From positions 22,352,501 through 22,416,500 of the forward strand of contig JBAIAC010000059.1 of NCBI GenBank assembly GCA_037349315.1: DNA of 64,000 nt, written 5' to 3'. This document shows, piece by piece, positions 26,109 through 37,400 of this stretch. Under the pieces are notes generated by a model. The model ran no database searches. It was not told the origin of the DNA and saw only the letters and a list, made by a program, of their open reading frames with translations. This stretch comes from Chelydra serpentina (taxonomy: Eukaryota; Chordata; Testudines; Chelydridae). The number at the start of each line of letters is the position of its first letter. Positions within the stretch are counted from its first letter, which is position 1. The translations under genes were made by a program, and so were the position numbers.

Positions 26109-26153
26109 GAAATGAAACTTTTACTTTCAAGAAGATCATGTGATTTCCAGGAA
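26109..26153. promoter_or_regulatory. IRF-like site and STAT (GAS) palindrome
   Basis: GAAATGAAAC at 26109-26118 contains the IRF core AANNGAAA, and TTCCAGGAA at 26145-26153 is a perfect TTCN3GAA STAT/GAS palindrome. GGAAGTG, an ETS-type motif, follows at 26156. The cluster lies about 200-250 bp upstream of a TATA box on the IRF7 strand. IRF7 genes are interferon-induced in vertebrates, so this fits. The motifs are short and the assignment is inference. Confidence 0.5.
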
Positions 26154-26287
26154 AGGAAGTGCCATATCTGGGCAGGACCAGTAGAAACCACTTGCATCAC
26201 CACAGCTATACTAGAAATACTGTATGCACTGATGAAGTTTCGTGTTGTTGTTTTATTAACCACCATCTCGGTATGGGGTCCACTCCG

Positions 26288-26364
26288 ATTGGCTACAGGC
26301 TGTGATCTCAGGGACACTGTGGCCAATGAGCTGGGCTGACGACACGTTCCAGGAGAGTATAAAA
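26288..26364 (+). promoter_or_regulatory. Candidate IRF7 core promoter: CCAAT boxes and TATA
   Basis: An inverted CCAAT box (ATTGG, 26288-26292), a forward one (CCAAT, 26323-26327) and TATAAAA (26358-26364) stand at standard spacings. Initiation would be expected near 26388-26395. Downstream, no ATG occurs before a good splice donor at 26444, as expected for a non-coding first exon. The start of transcription is not proven. Confidence 0.6.
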
Positions 26365-26389
26365 GGGAGACTCGTTGCTGGAAATACTT

Positions 26390-26443
26390 TGATATTTCAA
26401 CTATTCACAAATTCCGTGGTAACATCCTCTGGTAACAGCAAAG
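26390..26443 (+). other. IRF7: Predicted non-coding first exon of IRF7
   Basis: It runs from the start site expected for the TATA box to the donor AAG|GTAACA. It has no ATG. It would join the acceptor at 28317-28318 (CTGCCTTCAG), giving a 5' leader of about 170 nt with no upstream start codon. The left edge is approximate. Confidence 0.45.
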
Positions 26444-26684
26444 GTAACAGATCTGTTTTTTTACTGGTGCTATTAACTGATCGGAGCTGGGGAGTCGTGG
26501 GAGGAGGGAATTGCAAATAAGAGATTTGGCAGCTTCTTGGGGAAAAGCAAGCAGAATTCATCACAGCCCCATACAGTAGCTTCTCTGGAAACAACAATGC
26601 AGTTTTGAATGGGTGCCAGGAGATACAAACGTTGGCTGGATGTCTTGGTAATTGGTGCACTAGGGGTGTGTATGTGTATGCACA

Positions 26685-26707
26685 GTGTGTGTGTGTGTGT
26701 GTGTGTG
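26685..26707. repeat. (GT)n microsatellite
   Basis: An uninterrupted GT tract of about 11 units follows looser GT-rich sequence from 26666. Confidence 0.9.
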
Positions 26708-27052
26708 AGTATGTGTTTATGCCAGTGCTGCAAATTGTGCTGCAGGATAGAAGTTAGAGAAATTCCTTTTCTACACTCTGCTTCCTGGCTGTGCATGTAC
26801 TAGAGCTTTGCAGATCCCTCTCCTCCTCCTCCTCCTCTATTTTCTTGTGGTTTGCAGAGGTGCTCTGAGGCGTGTTCGCCTACATCTCTTTGAGACCCTC
26901 AGATGAAAGGCATGCAGAAGTATATCTCAAAATGCTAAATATATTATAACGAGACGAGACTCATGCCTCAGCCTGCAGCCGTGGCTTCCCCCTTTTCCCT
27001 CTATGAATGTCACCAATACATTACTCAGCTGATTTGCACCATGTTTGCCAAA

Positions 27053-27245
27053 GGGGGAGGGATAGCTCAGTGGTTTGAGCACTGCCCTGTTAAACCAGGG
27101 GTTGTGAGTTCATCCTTGAGGGGGTCACTTAGGGATCTGGGGGAAAAAACTTTTTTGTGAGGGGACAGTACTTGGTCCTGCAAGTGAAGGCAGGGGACTG
27201 GACTCAATGACCTTTCAAGGTCCTTCCAGCTCTAGGAGATTGGCA
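27053..27245 (+). repeat. tRNA-derived SINE (Cry I / tortoise type), second copy
   Basis: The A box GATAGCTCAGTGGTTTGAGC, the B-box region GTTGTGAGTTCATCC and the tail 'ggactggactcaatgacctttcaaggtccttccagctct' match the copy at 10976. The B box has lost a base (GTTCATCC instead of GTTCAATCC). It lies between the predicted non-coding exons of IRF7. Confidence 0.85.
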
Positions 27246-27489
27246 TATCTCTATTTATTTATACAGAGAAGGGAGGCAGGGAAGAAGGAATAATACAGAC
27301 TTCTTGTGTTTCAGCGCTTATATTGAAATACCTATTATTGCCCATCTGCATAATGCCAAACAGTCGGCTAACTTTTACATTGGTTCCTCAGCATTTATAG
27401 TTGTTTACTTAGCACTTGCATTGCAATTTGCAAAAGCACTTTACAATATCCCTTATGAATCTCTGCGGCACCCATGTGCCATAGGTTGG

Positions 27490-27670
27490 AATCATTATTC
27501 CCACTACACAGATGGGAAACTAAGGTATAGAAAGGGGGGGGCGGGAGAACTAAGCCATATGGAGGTAGTTGTGGCTTGCCCAGGATCACGCTGCAAATCA
27601 GTGGTCGAATCAGGATTAGAATTGAGCATCTCCTGACCCAAATACCTTATGGCCTCACCTTCTGAACCAC
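27490..27670 (-). repeat. MIR-type SINE
   Basis: On the + strand it reads 'attattcccactacacagatgggaaac', 'gtggcttgcccaggatcac' and 'cgaatcaggattagaa', a MIR in reverse orientation. Confidence 0.65.
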
Positions 27671-28318
27671 CTCATCTCTCAGTAAGGGGAATTTGATGTT
27701 GCATGGATGAGACAGGCTGCCATGGGATCGGTTGGCTCAAGAGCCAGACATTAGATGCTCCTGGGATATCTTAGCTATCTTCTCTACTGAAGATGGGTAC
27801 CAGCTGAGTACCAGCGAGTAAATGGGGAAGGGGGACAGATCTTGGGTAACGTTGGCATACGGTGGAGAGTAAGGTGTTGCATGAATTGCAGGAGATTTTT
27901 CTTAAATTTGAGGCGGGGTGGGAGCTCAGCATGTCTGCATGTCCCCCTCCCTCCTTTGTGGTTTGTGGCAGGAAGCCAGAGAGGAGCATTATAAGAAACA
28001 CCCCAGCAAGTCAGGTTAAGTACTGGTTCCTCAGCAGCAGGATTGTTCCTTAGACTGTAAGCTCTTAGATGGAGGGACTGTGGGACTGCACCTGGGTTGC
28101 AGATGCAGTACAAAGAGAAACGGCTCCATCTGCCAGCTGCACGTGCCCCTCCCTTTCCCTGAGACCGGCGCCTCCTGGGGGTTCCTGCTGGGCAGCGGAG
28201 CTCCACACCGTCGGTTGTCGGCACACTCCGGAGAGGGCTCCGGTGCTAACCCAGGAGTTGATTTGGGGGTCACATCATGGCGGCGAATGTGAGTGACTCT
28301 CCCTGCATCTGCCTTCAG

Positions 28319-28432
28319 TTCATACAGGTCCTGCTTGGAGGTTTCCGATTCATCCGCAAGAATTCCGCTTGGTAGCAAAGGAGTGAACTCCCCCACCCTT
28401 CCTTCCGCAATTAGCCCGAGCCTGGCTGCGTG
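28319..28432 (+). other. IRF7: Predicted 5' UTR part of the IRF7 start-codon exon
   Basis: A pyrimidine-rich acceptor (CCCTGCATCTGCCTTCAG) ends at 28318. The 114 bases up to the start codon contain no ATG in any frame, as expected for a leader. A moderately CpG-rich stretch lies just upstream (about 28140-28250), so an alternative start of transcription there cannot be excluded. Confidence 0.5.
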
Positions 28433-28455
28433 ATGGCCGCATCAGAGAGCGAGGG
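28433..28455 (+). CDS. IRF7: IRF7 coding exon 1
   Basis: It encodes the start MAASESE plus two bases of a Gly codon, then the donor GG|GTAAGT. The context GCGTGATGG has G at +4. It is the first ATG after the predicted acceptor at 28318. A near-empty first coding exon is normal for IRF genes. Confidence 0.85.
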
Positions 28456-31400
28456 GTAAGTGGCTTTGGGGGAGCTGGACGCGCGTGCGGTCAGTGCGGC
28501 ATGGGCGACATACACAAGCCAATGGCAGTCGTGCAACCTGCACTGTCAGGCTGTAACCATTGCCGGCAGGCCTGAGAGGACACACCCCTGGGTAGGTGGA
28601 TCCCACGGCAATAACTTTTTTGCTGATCTTATGCTGACAGCAAAGGCAGCCATGCCTGGCTAATGTCTGCCAAGGAACCGCTGGAGACTGGCCATCAGGG
28701 CTGTAACAGCCGCTGTCATTCATCTCAGCGGCTGTCTGCTGTGGCACGTGGATGCCCGGGGACTAGTTGCTCTGCTAAAGGGAAGGAGCAACTTATGGCC
28801 TTGTCTCCAGTACAAGAATAAATGGATGCTGAGCGTGCCTGCCAGCGACTGGTTACCGCAGCCCGGGGTGAGGGCTGCTAAGCCACAAGCATCGGAAATG
28901 ACAAACCGTGTCGAGCCCCATTTCGTCAAACCCTCTAAGCTCATTTGGCTGGAATGGTGCTAATGCTGGTGGGTCAGATCCTCAACTGGTATCAAGTCAA
29001 CGGAATGGTGCTGCCTGACAGCAGCCGGTGATCTGGCGAGGGCTCCCCGGTCTCCGCTTGCAACTTAACTGTGCTCACAAAGGTTTAAATGTTGCATTGC
29101 ACAAGGCCAGCCCTAGGAGTCCACAGGATGAGGGTGGATGCCAGATTGGCCAGGAGACTGCTGTTCAAAAGCACTGCCGTGATTACGGGTGTGCTGAAGG
29201 GCGCTGGGTGTGACATATGACCACTTCTTTCTGCTGCAGGAAACAGGAATGGGAACGTCTCCGTGAAGTATTTTAAGTGAAGGGGTGCCATTGCCTACCC
29301 TTTCTTTATCATTTGTATTCCCTTAGTGCCCACGGCCCAGAGCCACAAAAGTAGCTAGGCTTCTAACTCTTATTAATATCAACAGGAGCTAGGTGCCTAG
29401 GTACCGTTGAGGTTCTCAGCCTAGAGGGCCCAAGTGAGATGGGAACTCAGTGGTGCTAGGTGCTTTACCAGGGCTCACCACACTGGCACCTCCTGCTGGT
29501 CATCTTGGGGATTAGCTCTGCCGGTCAGTACCCCTACTCCCAGTGGTGCCTCACCCAGTGGCCCTTTTGCTCCCGGACCCTCATCACGGGGACTGCGGTG
29601 TTCTCGTCATGACCAAGCCCTCTGGACATGTCATGATCTGCACTCCCCCGCTTCCAGGGGCAAGTGTTGCAGTCTAACCATCCCACCACTTCCCCAGTGG
29701 CAACTACAGCCAATTGTCCGGCTACTAACCCATGGCCCCACCACCCTCTTCGTCCTTGTCTCAGGGCTTCAGCCTGCAAATCCCAGCAGCCAGCCAAGAG
29801 CTCTGCTCTGGTCCCTGCTAGCTGCACTGCTTAGTCCAGGGTGCAAGCTTCCTTCTGCCTACTAGATACCCAGCCCTCCCTTCTTGAGCTCCAGGGAGTA
29901 ACTGACCCTGCGTGCCCTGCCCCTCTTCTTATATGGACCTGCTGGGCCTTGATTGGCTGTTCCTCACAGTCTCTCTCCTATTGGCTGCTTCCTGAGCAGC
30001 CTCCCTTGGGCCCTATTAACCCCTTGCATGCCAGTGTGGGGCAGATGCCCCATCACAGTGCTGTAGAAACACAATTCATAGATTCCAAGACCAGAAGAGA
30101 GAACTGTGATCATCTGGTCTGCCCATGTACCACATAACCAAGGCCATGTGACTTCCCCACAATAATTCCCGTTCAAATAGACCAGGTAGACAAAACAAAA
30201 AGTGCAGGGAGGGAAAGGAACCATGGTCATCCCCATTTTACAGATGGGGAAACTGAGGCCGAGGGCAATAGAGAGATTTGCCCCAAGTCACACAGGGAGT
30301 TTGCAACACTGAGGCACCTAATTTTCATATTAATTAGTTATTATTGACTAACAATCCATTTATAGCATTTCCGTGACCGTGTTTCTCCAGAATATCTGCA
30401 CACATCCGCCATGTGTGCACGCTTTTCTCTCTTCTGATAGATGCCTAGCAAGTGTTGCTTGTTTGTTTGCGCTCTCCAGCAACAGAAACCTGCAGCTGAT
30501 CAACTCTGTCCTCCCCAGGCATTCCCAGGGAGAAGGCAGCATTTCCTTGGGCTGCATTTTCTCCTTCAGCAGCACACACTGTTCAGCCTTATCTGGAACA
30601 GCAGAGCTCTTCCCTGGCAGCTCTGGTATTGCTCCAATGCTGTTGTTTGCAGGGGTGGGTCTTTGATCTGCCATTGGGCAATAGGCCTGGCATAACCTCT
30701 GTCTCTGTCATTACAGGGGTTCTCAAAAATTACGGTTTGCCTGGTGGCTGATTAAGCAGATCAACAGCAAAAACTACGAGGGGCTCCGCTGGGTAGACAA
30801 GGACCACACTCAGTTTCGCATCCCCTGGAAACACACTTCCAGGAAGGATATCAACCCGAACGACTACAAGATTTTCAAGGTAGGATCCCAAATAATTCTC
30901 TTTTCCCCATCCCTAGCAGCCCCCATCTCCTGCAGAAGCAAGTCCCAGTCCAGGGCGTAACTTTGGATTTACACCGAGGTAACTAATTAAGAGTCACGGA
31001 CAAAACGATCAGTGTTGACGCCCTGACGTTGCTCTGTGACATTTGCCTTACAATGGTGTGTCACTGCGTGATGACTCTTGCATTGTAAGGATGCAACATT
31101 GTCAGTGTGGCACCAGGCAGTAGTTGGCTAGTGCTCTTTCATTCGATGGAGTATCCGTCCACCAGGGTAACAGAAGGGTTCCTTGGCAGAATGCATGCCA
31201 GGCCTCAGAATGACCAACTTCAATTCCCATGGCTGTGGGAGGACCCCGCTGACCCTGGTGGGGTTTGTAACATGTTCCCTTGCAGTACATCATCTCTAGT
31301 CACTTGCTGGCCCCGTGTGCTGAATATATCTCTAAGTAGAGGGTGGTTCTTGGTACACAGAAGGCAAAGCTGGAACTCAAGCGGTGTGGAAGCTTGTTCT

Positions 31401-34400
31401 GTCATTTCAGTTATTTTCTTTAATAAAAACCTCCTGTTTAAAAGACTGTTTCTATACATCGTAATAGGGCTTCTGCCCCTTCTGGAATTTCCTGGACAGT
31501 TTTAATGGGGTCTTCCCTGCAGACTGCAGCTTACAGGCAATTGAAAGGTTCCTAGATAAATTCTGAGGATTATGAGAGGACAATGTTGTGTCGAGATGTG
31601 ACTGAAATGTCTCAGCTCAAGCAGGTTAGAAATGTTCAGGTGGAACATTTTTCCGTTTGAAAATGCTGATTTGTCAAAATGGAAACATTTTGCCGGAATG
31701 TGTCAACTTCAGTGAAATTTTGATAGAAACCAGGCAGGTTCCTAATCACACCCTGCCTGCCAGGCGGAGTTCAATAGAGCCCCAGCTTCCAGGCTCCCCA
31801 ACCTGCCTCGCTCCCTGCCTGGTAGGCGGCTGGGATTCTGAGCAGCTCAGGTTGCTGGGGAAAGGTTTCCAAAAGATTGGAATGACGTTTTGGAATGTCA
31901 CTTTTCTGAAACGAAATTTCTGAATTCTCCTGCCCTGGGAAATTTCAAACTTGCATTTTTCGTTCCGTTCCAGAATGATTTTTTCCCCCTGAAATTTCAG
32001 AATTATGTGCAGAACGTGAATTCCAGTTTCCGCCAGCACTAGGCATGGCTAAGAGTAGGATTAGACTTAGGCCTGGTCTACACTAAACCTCCCTGTCGAA
32101 CTAAGATACGCAACTTCAGCTACGTTAATAACGTAGCTGAAGTCGAAGTCTCTTAGTTCGAACTTACCTGTGGTCCACACGCGGCGCGCAGGCTCCCCCG
32201 TCGACTCCGCCTGCTCCGTTCGTGGAGCAGGATTACCGGCATCGACGGGGGAGCACTTCCTGGTTCGATTTATCGCGTCTAGACAAGACGCGATAAATCG
32301 AACCCAGAAGATCGATTGGACTCCTCCGACGCGACGGGTGAGTATAGACATACCCCTAGACGCCACCCTCCCGAAGACTGATCTGGCAATAGCTCTCAAA
32401 AATCCTGAAGCTAGGCTGTCTGACCACACTGAGAATTACAATAGTTGCAGTGTCACGGCGGGTAAAGGCCAAAGCAATCTCCCAGTTGACTCTGCTTAAC
32501 TTTTGTTTATGGTCTTTCCCGTGGCAGCCAATTAACGGGCATGTACCTTGGAAAACAAAAATAGTCACCCACGAGACAGATCTCACTTTCAGGCTTCAAG
32601 CTTGTTACAAAGAGTTGGACAGAGCTGTATTAACAGATCATATGCAATTCAGGGCAGGGCCTATCACTCTATATTTGCACAGTGCATAGCACAATACACC
32701 AGACACTACCATTATACAATAAATAATACGGACCAGTTGGGCAATAGCCTATTGTAATGAATGAGCCTCGAACAACTGTAATTGAGGGGGTACCTTATAA
32801 GAAAAAGGGAGGGGGAAAATGAAATCCACTGATGATTCTTCCTAGTATTTCTCCCTTCCTTTCCATTTACTCAATCCTGCATTGTACGATGCAGGTCTGT
32901 ATTTGGACCCAGTGTCCAACATGCTCAGATGCTGTGATGATGGGAGACTGTATATGTACCTAGGCAGAGCAGATGTCTGAAATCTTGCCAAAATCAGCAC
33001 CAGAAACCTCGGCATCCTAGGAGGAGGTTGGGTCAAGTTCTAAACCCTTGGGTGGGGCGGGTTGGGGGTTGTGTTTTAGTCAGTAAGGGAAAGGGTTACT
33101 CCCCCACTGTGGGCTGAGTGGAGGTTGGGGAGGGAAAGGAGGTTTACACTCATGGCAAAGCGCTCGATGGGGTCCTTTAAAAAAAAAAACGGTACTAGCG
33201 GAGAGCTTGGAAGGAATTGTACAGAGATCTTCATGCCTTGCTGCCCGAGGGGACTAAAATCAACATGGCTTTGTGCTTGACTGCACTGACAGACTAGACT
33301 GCTCCTTCTCTAATGCCTTCCTACCTGTTTTCTCTCCCCCTTCCCATTCCTCTCTTTATGGAAAGGCCTGGGCCATAACCAGTGGAAAGTACAACGAAAA
33401 GCTGAAAGATCTAGCCAAGTGGAAAACCAACTTCCGCTGCGCCCTGAGAAGCACAAACATGTTCCTGATGGTGCAAGATAACTCAAAGACCTCCGAGGAC
33501 CCTCACAAAGTGTATCAGATCATCAGCTCAAGCCCTGATGCTGTGGCAGCTGCCAATGCCCCAACTACTAAAAGTAAGGATGCTGGCAACACAGGTTGAA
33601 GACAGGCGCAGACAGACATGGTTCTGATTTGTGTGAGGAGCTCTTTTCTTTTACTCCCTGCCTGGCGCCAGTCTGAATAGAATACAGCATCATGTGGGAG
33701 AGATGGGATTTTAGGCAACTACCTTTAAAAAAGATCGGGGTGTGAGGGGGGCAATATTTAAAAAATACTCATCCCCCAGCAGCTCTTAGTGTTCTCAGGC
33801 AATGGGAGCTGCTGAATACGCTTGAAAATCAGGGCCTCTGGCCTGAACTGTGGGTGACATGTTGGAGTGAGATCCTGGTGCTTAGTGCTGCTCCCTGCTG
33901 GTAGGGCAGAAGTGCTAACAGTACCGGATGTTTTCCAAGGGAAATCTCACTGCCCTTCTCCTGCAGATTTCTGCTTTGAGCAAACTCTGACCTAGTTACA
34001 CGTGCGTTACCCTGTAAAGTCAATGGGGCCGTGAAGGCTACAGTGACGCAGGTATAACTCAGGGCAGCTTTCAAGGCTTCCCAACAAAGTGTGCAGAAGG
34101 TCACGAAGAACCGGATAAACTGGTGGCATTAAGGGCAACATTTTCAGAAGTGCCCACTCATTTTTTGGGTGCACCGCTCGACGCCGTAAAGGGACCTGAC
34201 GTTGAGAAAGGGGTCTGCAGCTGCCCTCCGAAAACCAGACCTCTTCAAAGTGTCAAGTTGGGCACCTAAATTCACCAGGCCCTTTTGAGATGTTAAGCCC
34301 TCAGTGTCTCCAGTTGGGCTCCTAAAACTAGAGGGAACCCCAAATTAGTGAAGAGTTTTCAAAATATGGGTCTTAAGCCCTGAACAAATCCCACTTCTTG

Positions 34401-37400
34401 GAACTATGGATCAGGCTTAACTTCCTGTTTAGCAAATGGAATTTCTGACACCACTGGTTTTATTCCTCCCCTCTCCCTGTGTAATTTGCTGTTGTCTTTT
34501 AGACAATAACCTGCATGACAGTAAAGAAGACATCAGCCCCCATTCTGAAGAAGCCCCTAATCTGCACCACCATATGCCACAGCAACTACAGGTACCAGAA
34601 CTGGGGATGGGAGAAGCTGGGGAAGTACTAAGCTTGAAGGAGTCCTGGAATCATCAGAACCTGATAACGTTTCACTAAACTTATGTGGCTCATGGGAAAT
34701 GAACATGGATAACCCCCCACCCCCACCCCATGCTACAGAGTTCTGACTCAATCAATGTCACTGCTAGAGCGCTCCATGTGAATGTGTCTCTAGACAATGT
34801 CCCTGGGCGTTGCTCGTACCCTGCAAGGACAGAATCTAGCCCCAGAAAAAGCAGCTGGGCGAATGATCATGCATCTCTTTTTCAAGAGGTCATGTTTGCA
34901 ACACCACATCTAAATACACACACAGCTAGCTCCTGAGCTGCAATCACAGAAGATGGTCCAGCTCAGTCTTCTCACTGTGTGAAAAAAGTTTTCCACGATG
35001 GAATGAAAGAGTTTTTGGCTGGGGGAAAACTGCTTTCGCCTGCTACTAATGTAACCTTTTCATCCACACAGTGGATTGAGGTGAGGAGGGAACAAAAATT
35101 ACCTGTTCTGATTTTGGCATGAAAACGTCCACACGTTCCGGACGATGTGTCTCCCCTCCAGCTCTTCCAGGAACCTTCTGTCTCTCTCAGAGGCCTTGTC
35201 TACAGGAAAAAGTCTTAAAATTTAACTCAGGGTGTGATTCAAAATCAGTTAAGCTAAACCAGGGCAAATCCTTGTGCGGACGCTTCTGGTTTGGTTTAAA
35301 CCAGGCTTGGTTGGGTTTATCTTACGTCAGTTGGGAATCTGTTTAAAGCTAAACTAGAATAAGCTCCTCTTAAACGGCAAGAAGTTCCACCCAGTTGTTT
35401 GGAGCAGTTTAGCTGAAATCAGGTTTAAGTTAACCCGGTGCAGCTTTCCCACGTAGGCCTAAGACCTTGGGAAGATTCTACTGGCTGCTGTGGAACTAGT
35501 CTAACTCACACCAGCTGAGAATCTGGCCCCCGGATCACACTGGGGGAGTTGTCTCCATTCCAGCCACCAGTGGCCATATGCCAGCAGCATAGCTGCAAAC
35601 CCTCATGTCCATAAAGAGAGCCACCATTTGCATCAGGGGTGCTTATCCCTGTGTCAAGCAGGCTCCCAGGTTCTCAGCCCCTCCCTCTCGGGTGCCTCTT
35701 CAAGTCAAAGTATATTTGGCTTGCATGCATCGGAGTAGCCACTCTCCTTGGCTCAGGCTGGCCATAGCTGGGACTCGCATGTTTCTGCTGGGCCACTGGG
35801 AAGCAGCAAGTCTAGCAACAGAGTGAGGCCGTGCCTGAATCCACTTCACTTTGTTTTGCAGCCGCAGCTAGAATTAGATTTGGAGATGTTGTCACTGGAA
35901 AACCCTCCCCAAGGTAAGTTACTTGCTGATTTCTTTTTAAATGTAAATGATTGAATTCCAGAAGGTAAAACCCAGAATAGACTCCGTGGTGCTGCATACA
36001 GCCCTGTGCTCCTCCATTGTTTGTTTATTGAATTGGATCTCTTTACTGAAGGCCTAGTGGCCTTCTCTTCGCTGCTCTGCCACGGACTCATTCAGCACCT
36101 TGGTTGAGTCTATCAGCATTCCCACATGCCCTGGGGCAGGAAGCAGGATGAACTAGCTAGGAAATTATCCTGAGACAGGCTTTGATTCAAAGCCCTTGCC
36201 TCCTAGTGCAATAGCCATGAGGCTTCTCCACCATGTCTGGAATTCTGGTGGAAGGTCTGTGTTGCATTTAATTCTAATCAAATAGAACAGGAGTGAGTAA
36301 ATGTAACACATGCTTGGGAACACTAGAGGGAGCTTAGGGATGGAGTCAAGAGAGAACAACAATATGGCGGAGCCGATAAACCTTCGCTCGAATAAGCAGA
36401 CGAGTTTAATCCTTGTTCAGTTCAGATTCAGTGCCCAGCAGTTGGACTGTGGTCTGACTGCCTTTAAAACCAGCCTATCCAAGATCAATTTCTAACCCAG
36501 CAATCAGAGACTCTACCCCCTAGTCGATGGGTCAGTGGCAACAAGTCTGCCAAAGAACCCCTGCATGATGCCATCAGGGGCAACAGACCTGGGCAGGTTC
36601 AACCATGGTGCTAAGGTTAGTGGGGAGACAGACTTGGCCAACTGTGTCACACCCCTAACAGCTCGCTTTGGCCAAGCATGGTGAGGTCCTAGCCAAACCC
36701 CATGGGCAGGAGCTGGGCTATTGCAGGCTTCCACCGTGCAAAGCGAACTCCCGAGGAAAACCAGTTTCTAGTGGAGAGGTGCATGAGAAAAAAAACTTGC
36801 GACGTGCATAGAGACGTGCGTGTGATTGAGACCGTCCTCGGCTCTTGTTGCTCCACAGAGATGGACAGCGTGCAGAACGAAAGGCCAGCCTACGACCCTG
36901 ACAGGAATCCACCCCAGGGCTACACCACCAATAATTCGGCGCCAAACGGCTACCAGTGCAGCCCCGACACACTCCAGTGGATTCTGCAACAGTGCAGCTT
37001 AACCCAGAATGGCTGCAGCCCGCAGCAGCTGCCGTGGGTTCTGGATGGAGGTTCAGGTAGGCTGAGGCCCCAGAGAGCAGAGCTGTAGCCAGAGGCTACA
37101 TAATACAGCTGGCTCTTGCTGGACTTCCCATACTCTGCCTGTGTTAGAAGTGCTGGGTGGGGAGCGTCGGGACAGTCCCGTTGTATTCCAGGGATGAGGG
37201 AATCCTGCCCCTCCTTCTGATGTGCTGGTCGAGAGCTGTGGTTCTTAAGCATCCCATGCCAGCTCCTCCCACGGCGCGGGCAGTTCCAGACAGGAAGCCG
37301 ACGTGCTGCAGGCAGGTGTCTGGGCGGTATCCCTCTAAACAGCTGCTCCAGCCCGTGTACTAAGTGGCAGGTTATTGTACGGCATCCAAGCAACAACGAC

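Noticed and set aside
26666..26720. GT tract as a Z-DNA regulatory element of IRF7
   Set aside because: It is an ordinary microsatellite; no feature beyond the repeat supports a regulatory role.
27053..27245. tRNA gene called from the A and B boxes
   Set aside because: The CR1-like tail, the absence of a tRNA fold and the similarity to the copy at 10976 show it is a SINE.
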